64,000 nucleotides of DNA, from NCBI RefSeq assembly GCF_015277735.1, contig NZ_JADHDA010000006.1:108689-172688 (forward strand), given 5' to 3'. The stretch is from Psychrobacter sp. NG254. Lineage in GTDB: Bacteria > Pseudomonadota > Gammaproteobacteria > Pseudomonadales > Moraxellaceae. The translations under genes and the position numbers were made by a program. The notes beneath the pieces are model-generated. The model did no database searches. It worked only from the letters and a program-made list of their open reading frames with translations, and had not been told where the DNA came from. Shown here in pieces: positions 37,610 through 47,149 of this stretch (position 1 is its first letter; every line of letters begins with the position of its first letter).

Positions 37610-38614
37610 CTACTCTCTTTCTAAGACCACTCTATAACGCGCATTACCGCTTTCTAGTCGCTCAAATGCCTCATTTATCTCAGACATTTTGTAGGTTTCA
37701 GTCACTGGCTGAATCTTGTGACGCGCTGCAAAATCTAACATTTGACGAAGCGTCGCAGGCGAGCCAACTGGTGAGCCTGACAAGCTGTTTTGCGCCATAA
37801 TCATTGGAGCCGCAGCAATTTCTAACGGTGCTTCTAATATACCAACAAAGTGTAATCGACCTTTTGGCTTTAAGGTCTTGATGACCACGTCCCAATTCAT
37901 GTCTACATTCACAGTCGAGATAATAAGGTCGAATGAACCTGCTGCTTTTTCGATTTCGCTATCTTCTCTTGAGTTTAGGCAATGATGCGCGCCAAGCTCT
38001 TTGGCTTCTTCCATTTTTGATTCGCTGGTGAATGCGGTTACTTCACAGCCCCATGCATTAGCAAATTGTAATGCCAAATGACCCAAGCCACCAATGCCGA
38101 TCACAGCCACTCTCGAGGTTGGTTTGATGTCGTACTGCATCAATGGGTTAAATACTGTGATACCACCACACAGTAACGGTCCTACAGAATTAAAATCCAA
38201 GCCTTCTGGAATTTTTATCACACTGGTGTCTTTTGCACGTACTTTATCAGCAAAACCGCCATGATTGCCGATGATGGTGCCTTCTTGCTCGGCACATAGG
38301 TTATGGTCACCGCCAATGCATAAATCACAAACGTTGCAATAGCCTTTGTGCCAGCCAAGTCCCACTTTATCGCCAAGCTCTAATTTTTTTACATGCTTAC
38401 CTTTTGCCAGTACTTTACCGGCCACTTCATGACCACCCACAAACGGGTATTGCGTCATACCCCATTCGTTTTGCCACATGGACAAATCACTGTGGCAAAC
38501 GCCGCAGCTGTGTACTTCGATTTCTACTTCATGATCGCCTAGAGTGCCAGGCTCATATTGGTAAGGGGCGAATTTTCCGCCTTTTTCTTGTGCTGCATAA
38601 GCGTTAATCATCAT
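37610..38614 (-). CDS. Zinc-dependent NAD(P) alcohol dehydrogenase (medium-chain family)
   Basis: 334-residue MDR-family oxidoreductase. The catalytic zinc ligands are in CGVCHSD (about residue 37) and GGHE (about residue 60); the structural zinc cysteines are in [16 protein letters not shown]; the Rossmann segment is [17 protein letters not shown]. Family members (YahK/cinnamyl-alcohol type) reduce aldehydes with NADPH. Substrate unknown. Two adjacent ATG codons (38614, 38611) could start it. It is a single-gene unit with its own terminator. Confidence 0.88.
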   Translation of the reverse strand: MMINAYAAQEKGGKFAPYQYEPGTLGDHEVEIEVHSCGVCHSDLSMWQNEWGMTQYPFVGGHEVAGKVLAKGKHVKKLELGDKVGLGWHKGYCNVCDLCIGGDHNLCAEQEGTIIGNHGGFADKVRAKDTSVIKIPEGLDFNSVGPLLCGGITVFNPLMQYDIKPTSRVAVIGIGGLGHLALQFANAWGCEVTAFTSESKMEEAKELGAHHCLNSREDSEIEKAAGSFDLIISTVNVDMNWDVVIKTLKPKGRLHFVGILEAPLEIAAAPMIMAQNSLSGSPVGSPATLRQMLDFAARHKIQPVTETYKMSEINEAFERLESGNARYRVVLERE

Positions 38615-38928
38615 TACTTCCTTATTTTTTTAGTGTTTCATGGTCTTTATTGAGTATCAAAATCTATCAAACCAACCTAAATGGCTAAGCGTTTAGAGAC
38701 TAAAATAGGATAACAACACTCACAAGTAGACCGTTCGACTTGAACGCGCTAAGACTATCATAATACCGAACGTGATACCCAAAAAGCGACGAATCACCAA
38801 CACTACTGTCAGACCTATTTACTGTCAGACCTATTTACTGTCAGATCTCTTTTATTAAAATCTGTTAACTAGCATTGCTGAAACGTTGCTTGCTCGAATA
38901 CTCGTAAGCCTTTAGAAAATGCATAGCA
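38615..38928. other. Spacer between yceI-like gene and dehydrogenase with a 16-bp tandem repeat
   Basis: 314 non-coding bases. The unit ACTGTCAGACCTATTT occurs at 38805-38820 and 38821-38836, with a partial third copy at 38837-38848. Two neighbouring intervals look featureless; the dehydrogenase promoter should lie here on the minus strand but I cannot place it. Confidence 0.6.
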
Positions 38929-39543
38929 CTAACGCTTTGCAGCTTCTATCTGAATGTTCAGTTGGACTTTTTCGGTAATACCCAATAGCGTATATTTGCT
39001 GATACCCCATTTGGTGCGATCAATAGTCGTTGTAAAATCACCACCGCAGACTGGTTTTTTCAATATTGGATTTAGATAGCAGTTGAACTTGGTGGCGGTC
39101 AATGTAATCGGATTGGTTTTGCCATGTAGTGTCAACATGCCATCGACCTTACTGACACTCGTCTTATCACCTTCAGTCGAAAAATGCCATTTGATGGATT
39201 TAAATTGAGCCAATGGAAACTGCTCTATATCAAAAAAGTCTGCGCTTTTGAGGGCGATGTCAAATGCGGTGTCACCCGTATTTAAGCTATTTAGAGGAAT
39301 AATGAGCGAGATATCACCAGTTTTAGCAGTTGGGTCATAATCGAGCTGCCCCGTTACGTTATAGAAACCGCCTGTGTTGGTCGAGGTATTAAAATGGTCA
39401 ATAGCAAAGCGTACATTCGTATGGGTGGGGTCGATATCGTAAGTTGCTGCCTGACTACTGGCGATACTCAACAGGCTGATGCATAAAGCCAGTATAGGCT
39501 TTTGAGAGGACAGTATGAATGTCGAGAGGGATAGTTGATTCAT
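38929..39543 (-). CDS. YceI-family periplasmic lipid-binding-like protein
   Basis: 204 residues from ATG 39543, chosen for AAGGAG at a good distance and a following signal peptide (about residues 1-33, cut near SQAATYDID). The mature protein is the YceI lipocalin-like beta barrel: YDIDPTHTNVRFAIDHFNTS, GDISLIIPLNSLNTG, FFDIEQFPLAQFKS, GMLTLHGKTNPITLTA and DRTKWGISKYTLLGI. Family members may bind isoprenoids; no function is proved. The frame extends to 39579 without a site. Confidence 0.9.
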   Translation of the reverse strand: MNQLSLSTFILSSQKPILALCISLLSIASSQAATYDIDPTHTNVRFAIDHFNTSTNTGGFYNVTGQLDYDPTAKTGDISLIIPLNSLNTGDTAFDIALKSADFFDIEQFPLAQFKSIKWHFSTEGDKTSVSKVDGMLTLHGKTNPITLTATKFNCYLNPILKKPVCGGDFTTTIDRTKWGISKYTLLGITEKVQLNIQIEAAKR

Positions 39544-39614
39544 GAAAGCACTCCTTGGCAATAGTAAATGATACGGCAATCACATCCTTTATGATTGTGC
39601 ACTTATATAATGAC

Positions 39615-39650
39615 AACAAGCCCATACTTAATCAATAAGTATGGGCTTGT
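39615..39650. terminator. Terminator-like hairpin upstream of the yceI-like gene
   Basis: Stem ACAAGCCCATACTTA/TAAGTATGGGCTTGT (perfect 15 bp at the arms) with a 6-base loop or less. It does not follow a known gene on either strand, so it may be an orphan terminator left by a lost gene or insertion. Confidence 0.6.
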
Positions 39651-39696
39651 CTATTTTGATTCGGTTGCGACTGCTAATGCTAGGTTGGTGATTAGA

Positions 39697-39843
39697 TATA
39701 GTCAGCTCAATATAAAAGAGAGATGTTCAAAACAGCGTTCTACTGGGATAACTTTTACTCGCTTGCTGTGCGCGTTGCACTCCAGAGGCTTCGTAAAACT
39801 TATCCCAGAACCACTGTATTTTTTTAAATTGAATCAACTATAG
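39697..39843 (-). repeat. Family A foldback element, diverged copy 3 (147 bp)
   Basis: Homologue, in reverse orientation, of the elements at 26611 and 63104, with the same length and architecture but much lower identity. The ends are TATAGTC and ACTATAG; the inner stem arms CTGGGATAACTTTTAC (39743-39758) and GTAAAACTTATCCCAG (39793-39808) pair at 15 of 16 positions, better than in the other copies; the centre shares CACAGCAAGC and AGCCTCTG with them. Sequence differs while pairing is kept. Confidence 0.78.
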
Positions 39844-39850
39844 AGACGTT

Positions 39851-40119
39851 TAGGGTCTGTTGAACATTCAAATATTAGGGCTGCTGATTGCTAAAATTGC
39901 ACCAAACTAGGCGCAAACCGACGATAATGTCGAGACTTTAGCTAGGTTTGTAACAACACTTGGGGTGATTTTAGCATCAGCCTTTCAGGGCAGTACTATT
40001 TTCTGCCAATATATGGCGAAATTGTTTAACCTAGAATGACTAGGCATCAAAAATTTCACTGCATATTGTCTAAAAAATAGTGACTGCCAGCACCACATTT
40101 GAATGTTCAACAGACCCTA
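39851..40119 (+). repeat. Family C foldback element (265 bp plus TA target, perfect 21-bp terminal repeats)
   Basis: Core 39853-40117, flanked by TA on both sides. The first and last 21 bases (39853-39873 and 40097-40117; GGGTCTGTTGAACATTC...) are perfect inverted repeats. An inner inverted pair (CTGATTGCTAAAATTGCACC and the GGTGATTTTAGCATCAG form) adds a second stem. No ORF inside. It abuts the RND gene: its TA duplication ends two bases before the stop codon at 40121. Confidence 0.88.
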
Positions 40120-40120
40120 A

Positions 40121-43100
40121 TTATATTTTACTATCTGTCACTGCTTTCTCTTTGCCACTAGGCACAAGCCACTTAGCAAACCATCCTGACAAATCATCCA
40201 TCAACGTATAGACCACAGGTATCACCACCAGACTGAGTAGCGTAGAAGTTACCAGACCACCTAAAACAGCAGCAGCCATCGGTCGTCTAAAGGTAGGATC
40301 CGCATCACCCCAACCAAATACCAGTGGCAACATACCTGCACCCATCGCAATGGTGGTCATCATAATAGGCCGCGCGCGCTTATGGCAAGCATCAACAATA
40401 GCCTCAAAACGTGCCAGCCCGCGACGCTGCGCAATGAGCGCATAATCCACCAACAAAATAGAGTTTTTGGTGGCAATCCCCATGAGCATAATAAAACCAA
40501 TCATAGAAGGCATCGACAGACTGCTATTGGTAATGACCAAACCAACAAACGCGCCACCGATCGATAGCGGCAACGCCATCAAAATAGTAAACGGCTGCAG
40601 CAAACGACCAAATAGTAGAATCAGCACACCCAAAATACAGACCACGCCCACCGACATCGCGATGATAAAACCGCTAAAGAGATCCGCCATGTTTTCGGCT
40701 TGACCTTGATCGATAATAGTAATCGAAGCTGGCAGCTGCTGCATGCTCGGCACCGCTTTGACCGCTTGCACCAAGTCACCAAGCTCGCCATTGGCAGGTT
40801 GTACCGTGATACTAATCGCACGCTCCCGATCCAATCTACTAATCTGGGCAGGCCCTGTGCCAAAGCTCAAATCAGCCACTTCACCCACACGCACCCCTTG
40901 CCCTGCTGGCATGGTGCTTGGCACATACAGTCCTTCTAGCTGACTGACGTTTTGTTTGGCAATATCTGGCAGACGCACCACGATAGGAATCTGACGCGTG
41001 TCCAAATTGAGCTTAGACAGGCGCTGTTCATAGTCGCCCACAGTTGCGACACGTAGCGTGGTAGCGATGCCCTCAGTGGTTACGCCTTTATCCGCCATCG
41101 CCAGTCTATCGGGTGTCACTGTCAGCTCTTGGCGCGGTAAGCTGCGATCACTGGTCACCGCGCCTGCACTTGGCAAACCGCGAATCTCAGTCATGATTTT
41201 TTGGGCAGTTTGCTCAAGCAGCTCTGGATTGGTACTAGTCAAAGAAAAATTATAACCACTCTCGCCGCCACTCGACAGTCCAACCGTAAAGCGGGCGCCC
41301 GGTACTTCGGTCATCAATTGGCTGATTTTGCGTTCTATCTCTTTTTTGGTGCCGCGTTCTGCACGCGGTGCAAGCACGATATCTAAGCCAGCGATGTTTT
41401 CTGCTTTACCACCGCCACCATCCGACGCACCCATCGACGCCTGCGCCTCTCCCACAGAAGAAAAAATATTGGTCACCTCAGGCATCGCCAAGATGCGTGC
41501 ACTGGCTAATGCTGCCACTCGTTCCGTATCCGCTAGCGACACATCAGGCGTCAGCTCAATAGATACACGGGTTTGATCAATGTCATTGTCAGGGATAAAC
41601 GCTGTGGGCAATAATTTAACAAGCCCTAGGGAGGCCACAAACAAGACCACTGTCGCACCCATCGTCAGCCACCGATGACGCAGTGTCCAAGTCACTATTT
41701 GCAGATAACGCGTCATGAGCGCGCTTTGTTTTTCGACGTGCTTTTTTTCTGGGCGCAGTATGTATGCCGCCATCATGGGCGTAATCAACCGCGCTACCAT
41801 CAGTGAGGCAAAAATCGAGAGCGCAGCTGTCCAGCCAAACTGACGGAAAAACTGTCCCACAATCCCGCCCATAAAGGCCGTCGGCAAAAACACCGCAATC
41901 AAGGTAAAGGTGGTGGCAACCACGGCCAAGCCAATCTCATCAGCCGCTTCCATCGCCGCCTCATAAGGCGTCTTACCCATGCGTAAATGACGGATGATGT
42001 TTTCAACTTCTACAATCGCATCATCTACTAATACCCCAATTACTAATGACAGCGCCAACAGCGAGATGATATTGAGACTAAAATCGAACAGATACATGCC
42101 CAAAAAGGTTGGGATAACAGACAATGGCAACGCCACTGCCGCCACGATGGTCGCGCGAATATTACGTAAAAAGAGAAATACCACCACTACCGCGAGTAGT
42201 CCGCCTTCGATGAGCATTCGTAGCGAGGCTTGATAGTCCTCTGCGATAGGGGTTGCCCGATCATAGACTTTTTCGATACTGATATTGCCGACGTCTGCCG
42301 TCAGCTTGGCAAGCTCTATATCTACCAGTTCCATCACTTCAACTTCACTGGCACCACGTGAGCGAGTGACATTAAACGCCACCACCGTTTGATCATTGAG
42401 CTTGGCGATAGAGTTGGGATCAGCTGGGCCATCGGTGATGATTGCCATACGTCCAAGCGCTTGCGTACCACCTGCAGGTACAGTGACTTGTAGATTGTTC
42501 AGCTCATTTGCCCGTTCAACCGCGCCCAGCACTCGAATGGTTTGGGTGGTGTCCCCGACTTCTGCCTCACCGCCAGAGCTGTCTTGCTGAATGCCAGCGA
42601 TTTGTTGAGACAATTGCGAAATCGAAAACTGTAAACCACTCAGAGAAATCGGGTCAGCAGCGACGGTAATCTCACGCTGTAGCCCGCCGACACGGCTCAC
42701 CGTACTGACGCCAGGTATGTCAGAGAGACGTTTGGTAACCGTATCATCCACAAACCATGATAAGTCTTCTACGCTCATATTTTTGGCAGCGACAGAGTAA
42801 GTCACAACTGGGAACCCAGCTGTAGAGACCTTGGTAATAATCGGATCATTGGCAGCAGCAGGCAAATCTCCTTGCACCTCACCAACGGCTGAACGTACAT
42901 CGTCGACGGCTTCTTGAATGTCTTTTTCTAATGTAAATTCAGTGGCAATCGTTGCCGCACCTGTCTGTAGGGTGGTGCGAATATGACTGACGCCTTCGAT
43001 ACTGGTGATCTTGTTTTCAATTTTTTTGGCGATGTCGTTTTCGAGCTGCGAGGGCGCAGCACCTGGTAGTGTTACAGTGACCACCACAGCGGGCAGGTCG

Positions 43101-43225
43101 ATATCTGGAAACTGCTGCACCTTCATTTTCATAAAGCCGTAGATGCCGCCCAATGTCAGGAGCACAAACAGCAAGATAGCCACGAGCGGATTTTTAATCG
43201 AATAAGACGAGACGTTTAGGCTCAT
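40121..43225 (-). CDS. RND efflux transporter permease (HAE1-type)
   Basis: 1034-residue proton-driven drug/metabolite efflux pump of the inner membrane. It has the two repeated halves: a helix near residues 10-30, large periplasmic loops, helix bundles near 335-500 and 860-1010. The proton-relay motif GVLVDDAIVEVENI lies at about 400-413 and the second-half GIATKNSILLVDYA near 935. AcrB-like, but I cannot assign a substrate. Its ATG overlaps the stop of the adaptor gene by 4 bases. No outer-membrane channel gene is adjacent. Confidence 0.93.
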   Translation of the reverse strand: MSLNVSSYSIKNPLVAILLFVLLTLGGIYGFMKMKVQQFPDIDLPAVVVTVTLPGAAPSQLENDIAKKIENKITSIEGVSHIRTTLQTGAATIATEFTLEKDIQEAVDDVRSAVGEVQGDLPAAANDPIITKVSTAGFPVVTYSVAAKNMSVEDLSWFVDDTVTKRLSDIPGVSTVSRVGGLQREITVAADPISLSGLQFSISQLSQQIAGIQQDSSGGEAEVGDTTQTIRVLGAVERANELNNLQVTVPAGGTQALGRMAIITDGPADPNSIAKLNDQTVVAFNVTRSRGASEVEVMELVDIELAKLTADVGNISIEKVYDRATPIAEDYQASLRMLIEGGLLAVVVVFLFLRNIRATIVAAVALPLSVIPTFLGMYLFDFSLNIISLLALSLVIGVLVDDAIVEVENIIRHLRMGKTPYEAAMEAADEIGLAVVATTFTLIAVFLPTAFMGGIVGQFFRQFGWTAALSIFASLMVARLITPMMAAYILRPEKKHVEKQSALMTRYLQIVTWTLRHRWLTMGATVVLFVASLGLVKLLPTAFIPDNDIDQTRVSIELTPDVSLADTERVAALASARILAMPEVTNIFSSVGEAQASMGASDGGGGKAENIAGLDIVLAPRAERGTKKEIERKISQLMTEVPGARFTVGLSSGGESGYNFSLTSTNPELLEQTAQKIMTEIRGLPSAGAVTSDRSLPRQELTVTPDRLAMADKGVTTEGIATTLRVATVGDYEQRLSKLNLDTRQIPIVVRLPDIAKQNVSQLEGLYVPSTMPAGQGVRVGEVADLSFGTGPAQISRLDRERAISITVQPANGELGDLVQAVKAVPSMQQLPASITIIDQGQAENMADLFSGFIIAMSVGVVCILGVLILLFGRLLQPFTILMALPLSIGGAFVGLVITNSSLSMPSMIGFIMLMGIATKNSILLVDYALIAQRRGLARFEAIVDACHKRARPIMMTTIAMGAGMLPLVFGWGDADPTFRRPMAAAVLGGLVTSTLLSLVVIPVVYTLMDDLSGWFAKWLVPSGKEKAVTDSKI

Positions 43226-44535
43226 GGTTGTGCCTGCACTGCTGTACTCGTTTGGCCTGCGCCATTAACGATACGCACCAGATCTCCATCATTCAAAAAG
43301 CTACCGCCTTGTTTGACGATTTGGCTGTCATTAGGTAAGGCCTTTACCACTGCTACGCTATCGCCCACGCGTGCGCCTAAGGTCACGCGTTGCTGCTTAA
43401 TGCGACCTACTTTTTGCTCTTGGCGATCAGCGCTTGTTTGTGTGACGAGCATCACATAGTCATAGCCATCATTACTGACAATCGCGCTATTGGGTATCAT
43501 CTGGGTACTGGTATTGCCTAATAGAAACTCACCTGTTTGATACATACCGGCCCGTACTTTCGGGTTGGCAGCTAGGCTTGCATAGATAGTGATTTGGCGA
43601 TTGTTGTCAGCGGTCGGTGCAATACGGCGCACCTGACCCATCACCGAGTCACCACCTGTCAGGCTAACTTTCACAGAAGTGCCAATATTAATATCTCCAA
43701 TTAGCTTCGGGTCGATATCGGCCCGCCACTCTAGGACACCGTCTTTGATAATCGTAAACAGAGGCTCACCGCCTGCTACTTGCCCAACTTCTACCATTTT
43801 TTCACTGATGATACCGCTGACAGGGGCGACAACGGTTGCATTTTCTAAGGTCAAACGTTGATTGTTTAAGCGGGCTTTGGATGCCTGCAATGATGCCCTG
43901 GCTCGCACCTCAGAGGTGCGGTAACGATCCGCTTCTTGTTTGCTGATGGCATCAATACTTATCAATGGCAATACACGGGCGGCATCAGCACTGGCGTTCG
44001 CTAGCGTGGCCTCAGCTTCTGCAACATCTGCTTGCGCTTGCAACACTTGCTGCTCCACCGCGTCCGTATCAAATATGGCCAATACTTGACCCGCTTTGAC
44101 ACGATCCCCCTCTTCGACTAATATGCGCTCTATCGCAACCCCATTGACTTTCGCACTGACATTCGCCGTGTCTTTGGCACTAATTGTGCCATCAGCACTG
44201 AGCGTATTGCCAATGTCATCTTGGCTTGGACTGACAGTCTCTACCGAGAGTACCGCTTGCTCACTACTAGTATTGCCATCAGTCACCTCGCCACTTGCCA
44301 CAGCGTTAGAGGCCACTGAGTCATCTGTGGTCACATCGCTAGTATTCCAGTATCTACCCAATAATACGCCTGCAAATAACACAGCCGCCAATACTGGCCA
44401 TAGCCATAATGGTATCTTTGCAGTCGGTTTATCAGTGACCTCTGCTTGACGATAAGGCGGCAGTTGGCTATTCGCTAACGTCTCCTCATGACTGGCTAAA
44501 TCTGTCTTATTGTTGGGGTCTGAAAGGTCACTCAT
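43222..44535 (-). CDS. RND efflux periplasmic adaptor (membrane fusion protein)
   Basis: 437-residue adaptor linking the RND pump to an outer-membrane channel. An N-terminal cytoplasmic segment is followed by a membrane helix near residues 41-61, then a Ser/Thr-rich linker, the barrel-sandwich motif GTISAKDTANVSAKVNGVAIERILVEEGDRVKAGQVLA (residues about 115-150), a Gln/Ala-rich coiled-coil hairpin and the ATVVAPVSGIISEKMVEVGQVAGG half. First gene of the two-gene efflux operon. Confidence 0.92.
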   Translation of the reverse strand: MSDLSDPNNKTDLASHEETLANSQLPPYRQAEVTDKPTAKIPLWLWPVLAAVLFAGVLLGRYWNTSDVTTDDSVASNAVASGEVTDGNTSSEQAVLSVETVSPSQDDIGNTLSADGTISAKDTANVSAKVNGVAIERILVEEGDRVKAGQVLAIFDTDAVEQQVLQAQADVAEAEATLANASADAARVLPLISIDAISKQEADRYRTSEVRARASLQASKARLNNQRLTLENATVVAPVSGIISEKMVEVGQVAGGEPLFTIIKDGVLEWRADIDPKLIGDINIGTSVKVSLTGGDSVMGQVRRIAPTADNNRQITIYASLAANPKVRAGMYQTGEFLLGNTSTQMIPNSAIVSNDGYDYVMLVTQTSADRQEQKVGRIKQQRVTLGARVGDSVAVVKALPNDSQIVKQGGSFLNDGDLVRIVNGAGQTSTAVQAQP

Positions 44536-44809
44536 AATCGGTCTCTATAAATAAGCGTACTGGTGAAAAGCGGTAAGCAAGAGCTGAAAATACAAGTGAG
44601 AACAATAAGATATCAACGATTTATATTGATGGCACTCAATCACATTGTAGCTCATTGGACTTAGACGTCAATTATGATGCCTATCTGCCCAGTCAATCTT
44701 TGTTTAATCATATTTTTGGGTATGATTGCTTTTAAGCATCACCACTTTTAGGCATCTTTTTTTAGATTTGGCTGCTTTTAGGCAATGGCACTTTTGAGCA
44801 ATGATACGT
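44536..44809. other. Spacer between recG and the efflux operon with degenerate TTTTAGGCA repeats
   Basis: Several diverged copies of a (C)TTTTAGGCA motif occur at about 44728-44815 (GCTTTTAAGCA, CTTTTAGGCA twice, CTTTTGAGCA, GTTTAGGCA). The last overlaps the recG stop codon. Possibly a decayed tandem repeat derived from the recG 3' end; function unknown. Confidence 0.5.
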
Positions 44810-47149
44810 TTAGGCATTAGTATAACGGCTTGCCTCAGGCATCCAGCGGTGTATCATCTGGCTGACATCGGCTTTTCGTGCAGGATCTGCAATCAAATGC
44901 TTAGCCAAACGCTGAGCAATGGCAAATAATTGTTCGTCTCGGATCAGATCCGCCAAATAATAACCAACATTACCCGTTTGGCGTTTACCCAACAGCTCTC
45001 CCGGTCCACGTAGCTCTAAATCTTTTTGGGCAATGACAAAGCCATCGGTGCTATCACGTAAGACATTTAGGCGCTCAGTGCCAGTCTCTGATAATGGCTT
45101 TTGGTATAACAGTACACAGTAGCTTTTGGTTGATCCACGCCCGACACGCCCGCGCAACTGATGCAGCTGCGACAGACCCAAACGCTCTGCATTTTCGATA
45201 ACCATCAATGAGGCGTTGGGCACATCGACCCCTACCTCGATGACCGTTGTCGCAATGAGTAAATCTAAATCGCCTGCCTTGAACGCCTGCATGATGGCTT
45301 GCTTATCTGCAGACTTCATCTTGCCGTGTACCAATCCAATCCGAATGTTTAGACGTTCATTGAGATCCTCATAGGTCGCTTCAGCGGCTTGGGCATCTAG
45401 CACACTAGACGCTTCGACCAGTGAGCATACCCAATAGGCCTGCCTGCCTGCCTCGCAATTAATTGCAATGCGCTCTATCACCTCATCACGGCGATTGCGA
45501 TCGATGGTCACCGTCGTAATGGGCGTGCGTCCGGGTGGTAGCTCATCGATGATAGAGGTATCCATATCACCATAGACACTCATCGCCAGCGTGCGCGGAA
45601 TGGGGGTAGCCGTCATTATCAGCTGATGCGGGGTACTATTTGCCACGCCTTTATTGGTCAATGCCATGCGCTGCTCAACGCCAAACCGATGTTGCTCGTC
45701 GATAATCACCAAGCCCAATTTGGCAAACTGTACTGTCTCTTGAAACAATGCATGTGTACCGACGACTATTTGTACGGTATTTTCGCTCACCGCCTCTAAC
45801 GCTTCACGGCGCTGTTTGGCCGTTTGTTTACCAGCGAGCCAGCCAACACCGATACCTAATGGCTCAAACCATTGTTTGAAGTTCAATAAATGCTGTTCAG
45901 CCAAAATCTCAGTCGGTGCCATCACTGCTACTTGCCAACCACTATCCAGCGCGTAACCAGCAGCACCGGCGGCAACCAAAGTTTTACCAGCGCCCACATC
46001 TCCTTGTACTAGTCGTAACATGGGAATAGAAGTCGCCATATCAGCAGTGATATCACGCATCACTCTCTTTTGAGCACCTGTCAAATCAAATGGTAATGCC
46101 GCCAGTAGCTGATCGGTCAACGGACTTTGGGTCGTACATTTAGGAGCTTTGTACCGATGTAACTGCTGACGTCGATATAGCAGACTCAGCTGATGTGCCG
46201 TCAACTCTTCTATAATCAAACGCTGGCAGGCCGCGTGAGTACGCGCGCTTAACTGAGTCAACAATTTATGTTGCTGTCCTGCATTGGTATAAGTAGGCGG
46301 CGTATGCAGCAATACTAAGGCTTCAAATATCGACAAGCTGTAGACATTACTATGGGCGGTACTGGTCACACCATGACGAGCATCATTATTTGCGTTATAA
46401 GTAGAAGGGCTGGGTTTGTACACGCCATTACTTATCTGATGATCAGGTATGCTACGCGCCAGTGTCGAAAAGATATCTTCTGAATGATCAGGCTCTGCTA
46501 TCACAGGTTTGGCGGGCTCAAAAGGCACCAATGGCAGATCGTTTACCACGGCAAAGTCTTGCGCCGTAAACAGCGTCATCGGTAGCCCTTGACTACGAAC
46601 TGTCTGTAATGCCAATTTAATCAAAGTTCGTAGCTTATTTTGATGTAAGCCTTTGACGCTTGGATAGATGGGCTGTAGCCCCGTATCGGTTGTGACTACA
46701 GTATCAGTGATGATTTGATATTCAGGATGATGCATCTGTTTGCCATAACGACTGACTTTTACTTCACCGAACAGCTGTAAATGCGTACCCAAATTCATAG
46801 TTTGGGCCAGTCCGCGATAGACCTTAAAAAACCGCAAGGATATCGTCCCTGTATCATCATCGATCGTCACAGTCATACCGCTGCGCTTGATATCGACATG
46901 GACGATCCGGCCAGTAATCAAAGCCGACTGCCCATGCTCCGCCTCGGCGATAGAGACCAGACGGCTGCGATCCTCATAATCACGGGGCAAATGTAGCAAT
47001 AAATCAAATATCCGTTTGATATTCAATTGCGCCAATTGCTCTGCGACTTTTGCACCCACACCTGCCAGCGCAGTCACTGGCATATCTAATGCCGACGGTG
47101 GCAAATGCGCGGCTGAACGGGTTGAAGAAGGGGGCAATGGTACTGGCAT
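44810..47149 (-). CDS. recG: ATP-dependent DNA helicase RecG
   Basis: Superfamily 2 branch-migrating helicase that remodels stalled forks and recombination intermediates. The wedge domain (OB fold) is near residues 55-130 and the helicase core follows: Walker A GDVGAGKT, DEQH box IIDEQHRFG, MTATPIPRTLAM, and the C-terminal LRGRVGRG...YCVLLYQ. ATG 47149 (AGGA upstream) is preferred over a TTG at 47164. The 779-residue product is about 85 longer than E. coli RecG, partly from a disordered insert near residues 220-275 (about PDHSEDIFSTL...HGVTSTAHS). Confidence 0.94.
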   Translation of the reverse strand: MPVPLPPSSTRSAAHLPPSALDMPVTALAGVGAKVAEQLAQLNIKRIFDLLLHLPRDYEDRSRLVSIAEAEHGQSALITGRIVHVDIKRSGMTVTIDDDTGTISLRFFKVYRGLAQTMNLGTHLQLFGEVKVSRYGKQMHHPEYQIITDTVVTTDTGLQPIYPSVKGLHQNKLRTLIKLALQTVRSQGLPMTLFTAQDFAVVNDLPLVPFEPAKPVIAEPDHSEDIFSTLARSIPDHQISNGVYKPSPSTYNANNDARHGVTSTAHSNVYSLSIFEALVLLHTPPTYTNAGQQHKLLTQLSARTHAACQRLIIEELTAHQLSLLYRRQQLHRYKAPKCTTQSPLTDQLLAALPFDLTGAQKRVMRDITADMATSIPMLRLVQGDVGAGKTLVAAGAAGYALDSGWQVAVMAPTEILAEQHLLNFKQWFEPLGIGVGWLAGKQTAKQRREALEAVSENTVQIVVGTHALFQETVQFAKLGLVIIDEQHRFGVEQRMALTNKGVANSTPHQLIMTATPIPRTLAMSVYGDMDTSIIDELPPGRTPITTVTIDRNRRDEVIERIAINCEAGRQAYWVCSLVEASSVLDAQAAEATYEDLNERLNIRIGLVHGKMKSADKQAIMQAFKAGDLDLLIATTVIEVGVDVPNASLMVIENAERLGLSQLHQLRGRVGRGSTKSYCVLLYQKPLSETGTERLNVLRDSTDGFVIAQKDLELRGPGELLGKRQTGNVGYYLADLIRDEQLFAIAQRLAKHLIADPARKADVSQMIHRWMPEASRYTNA

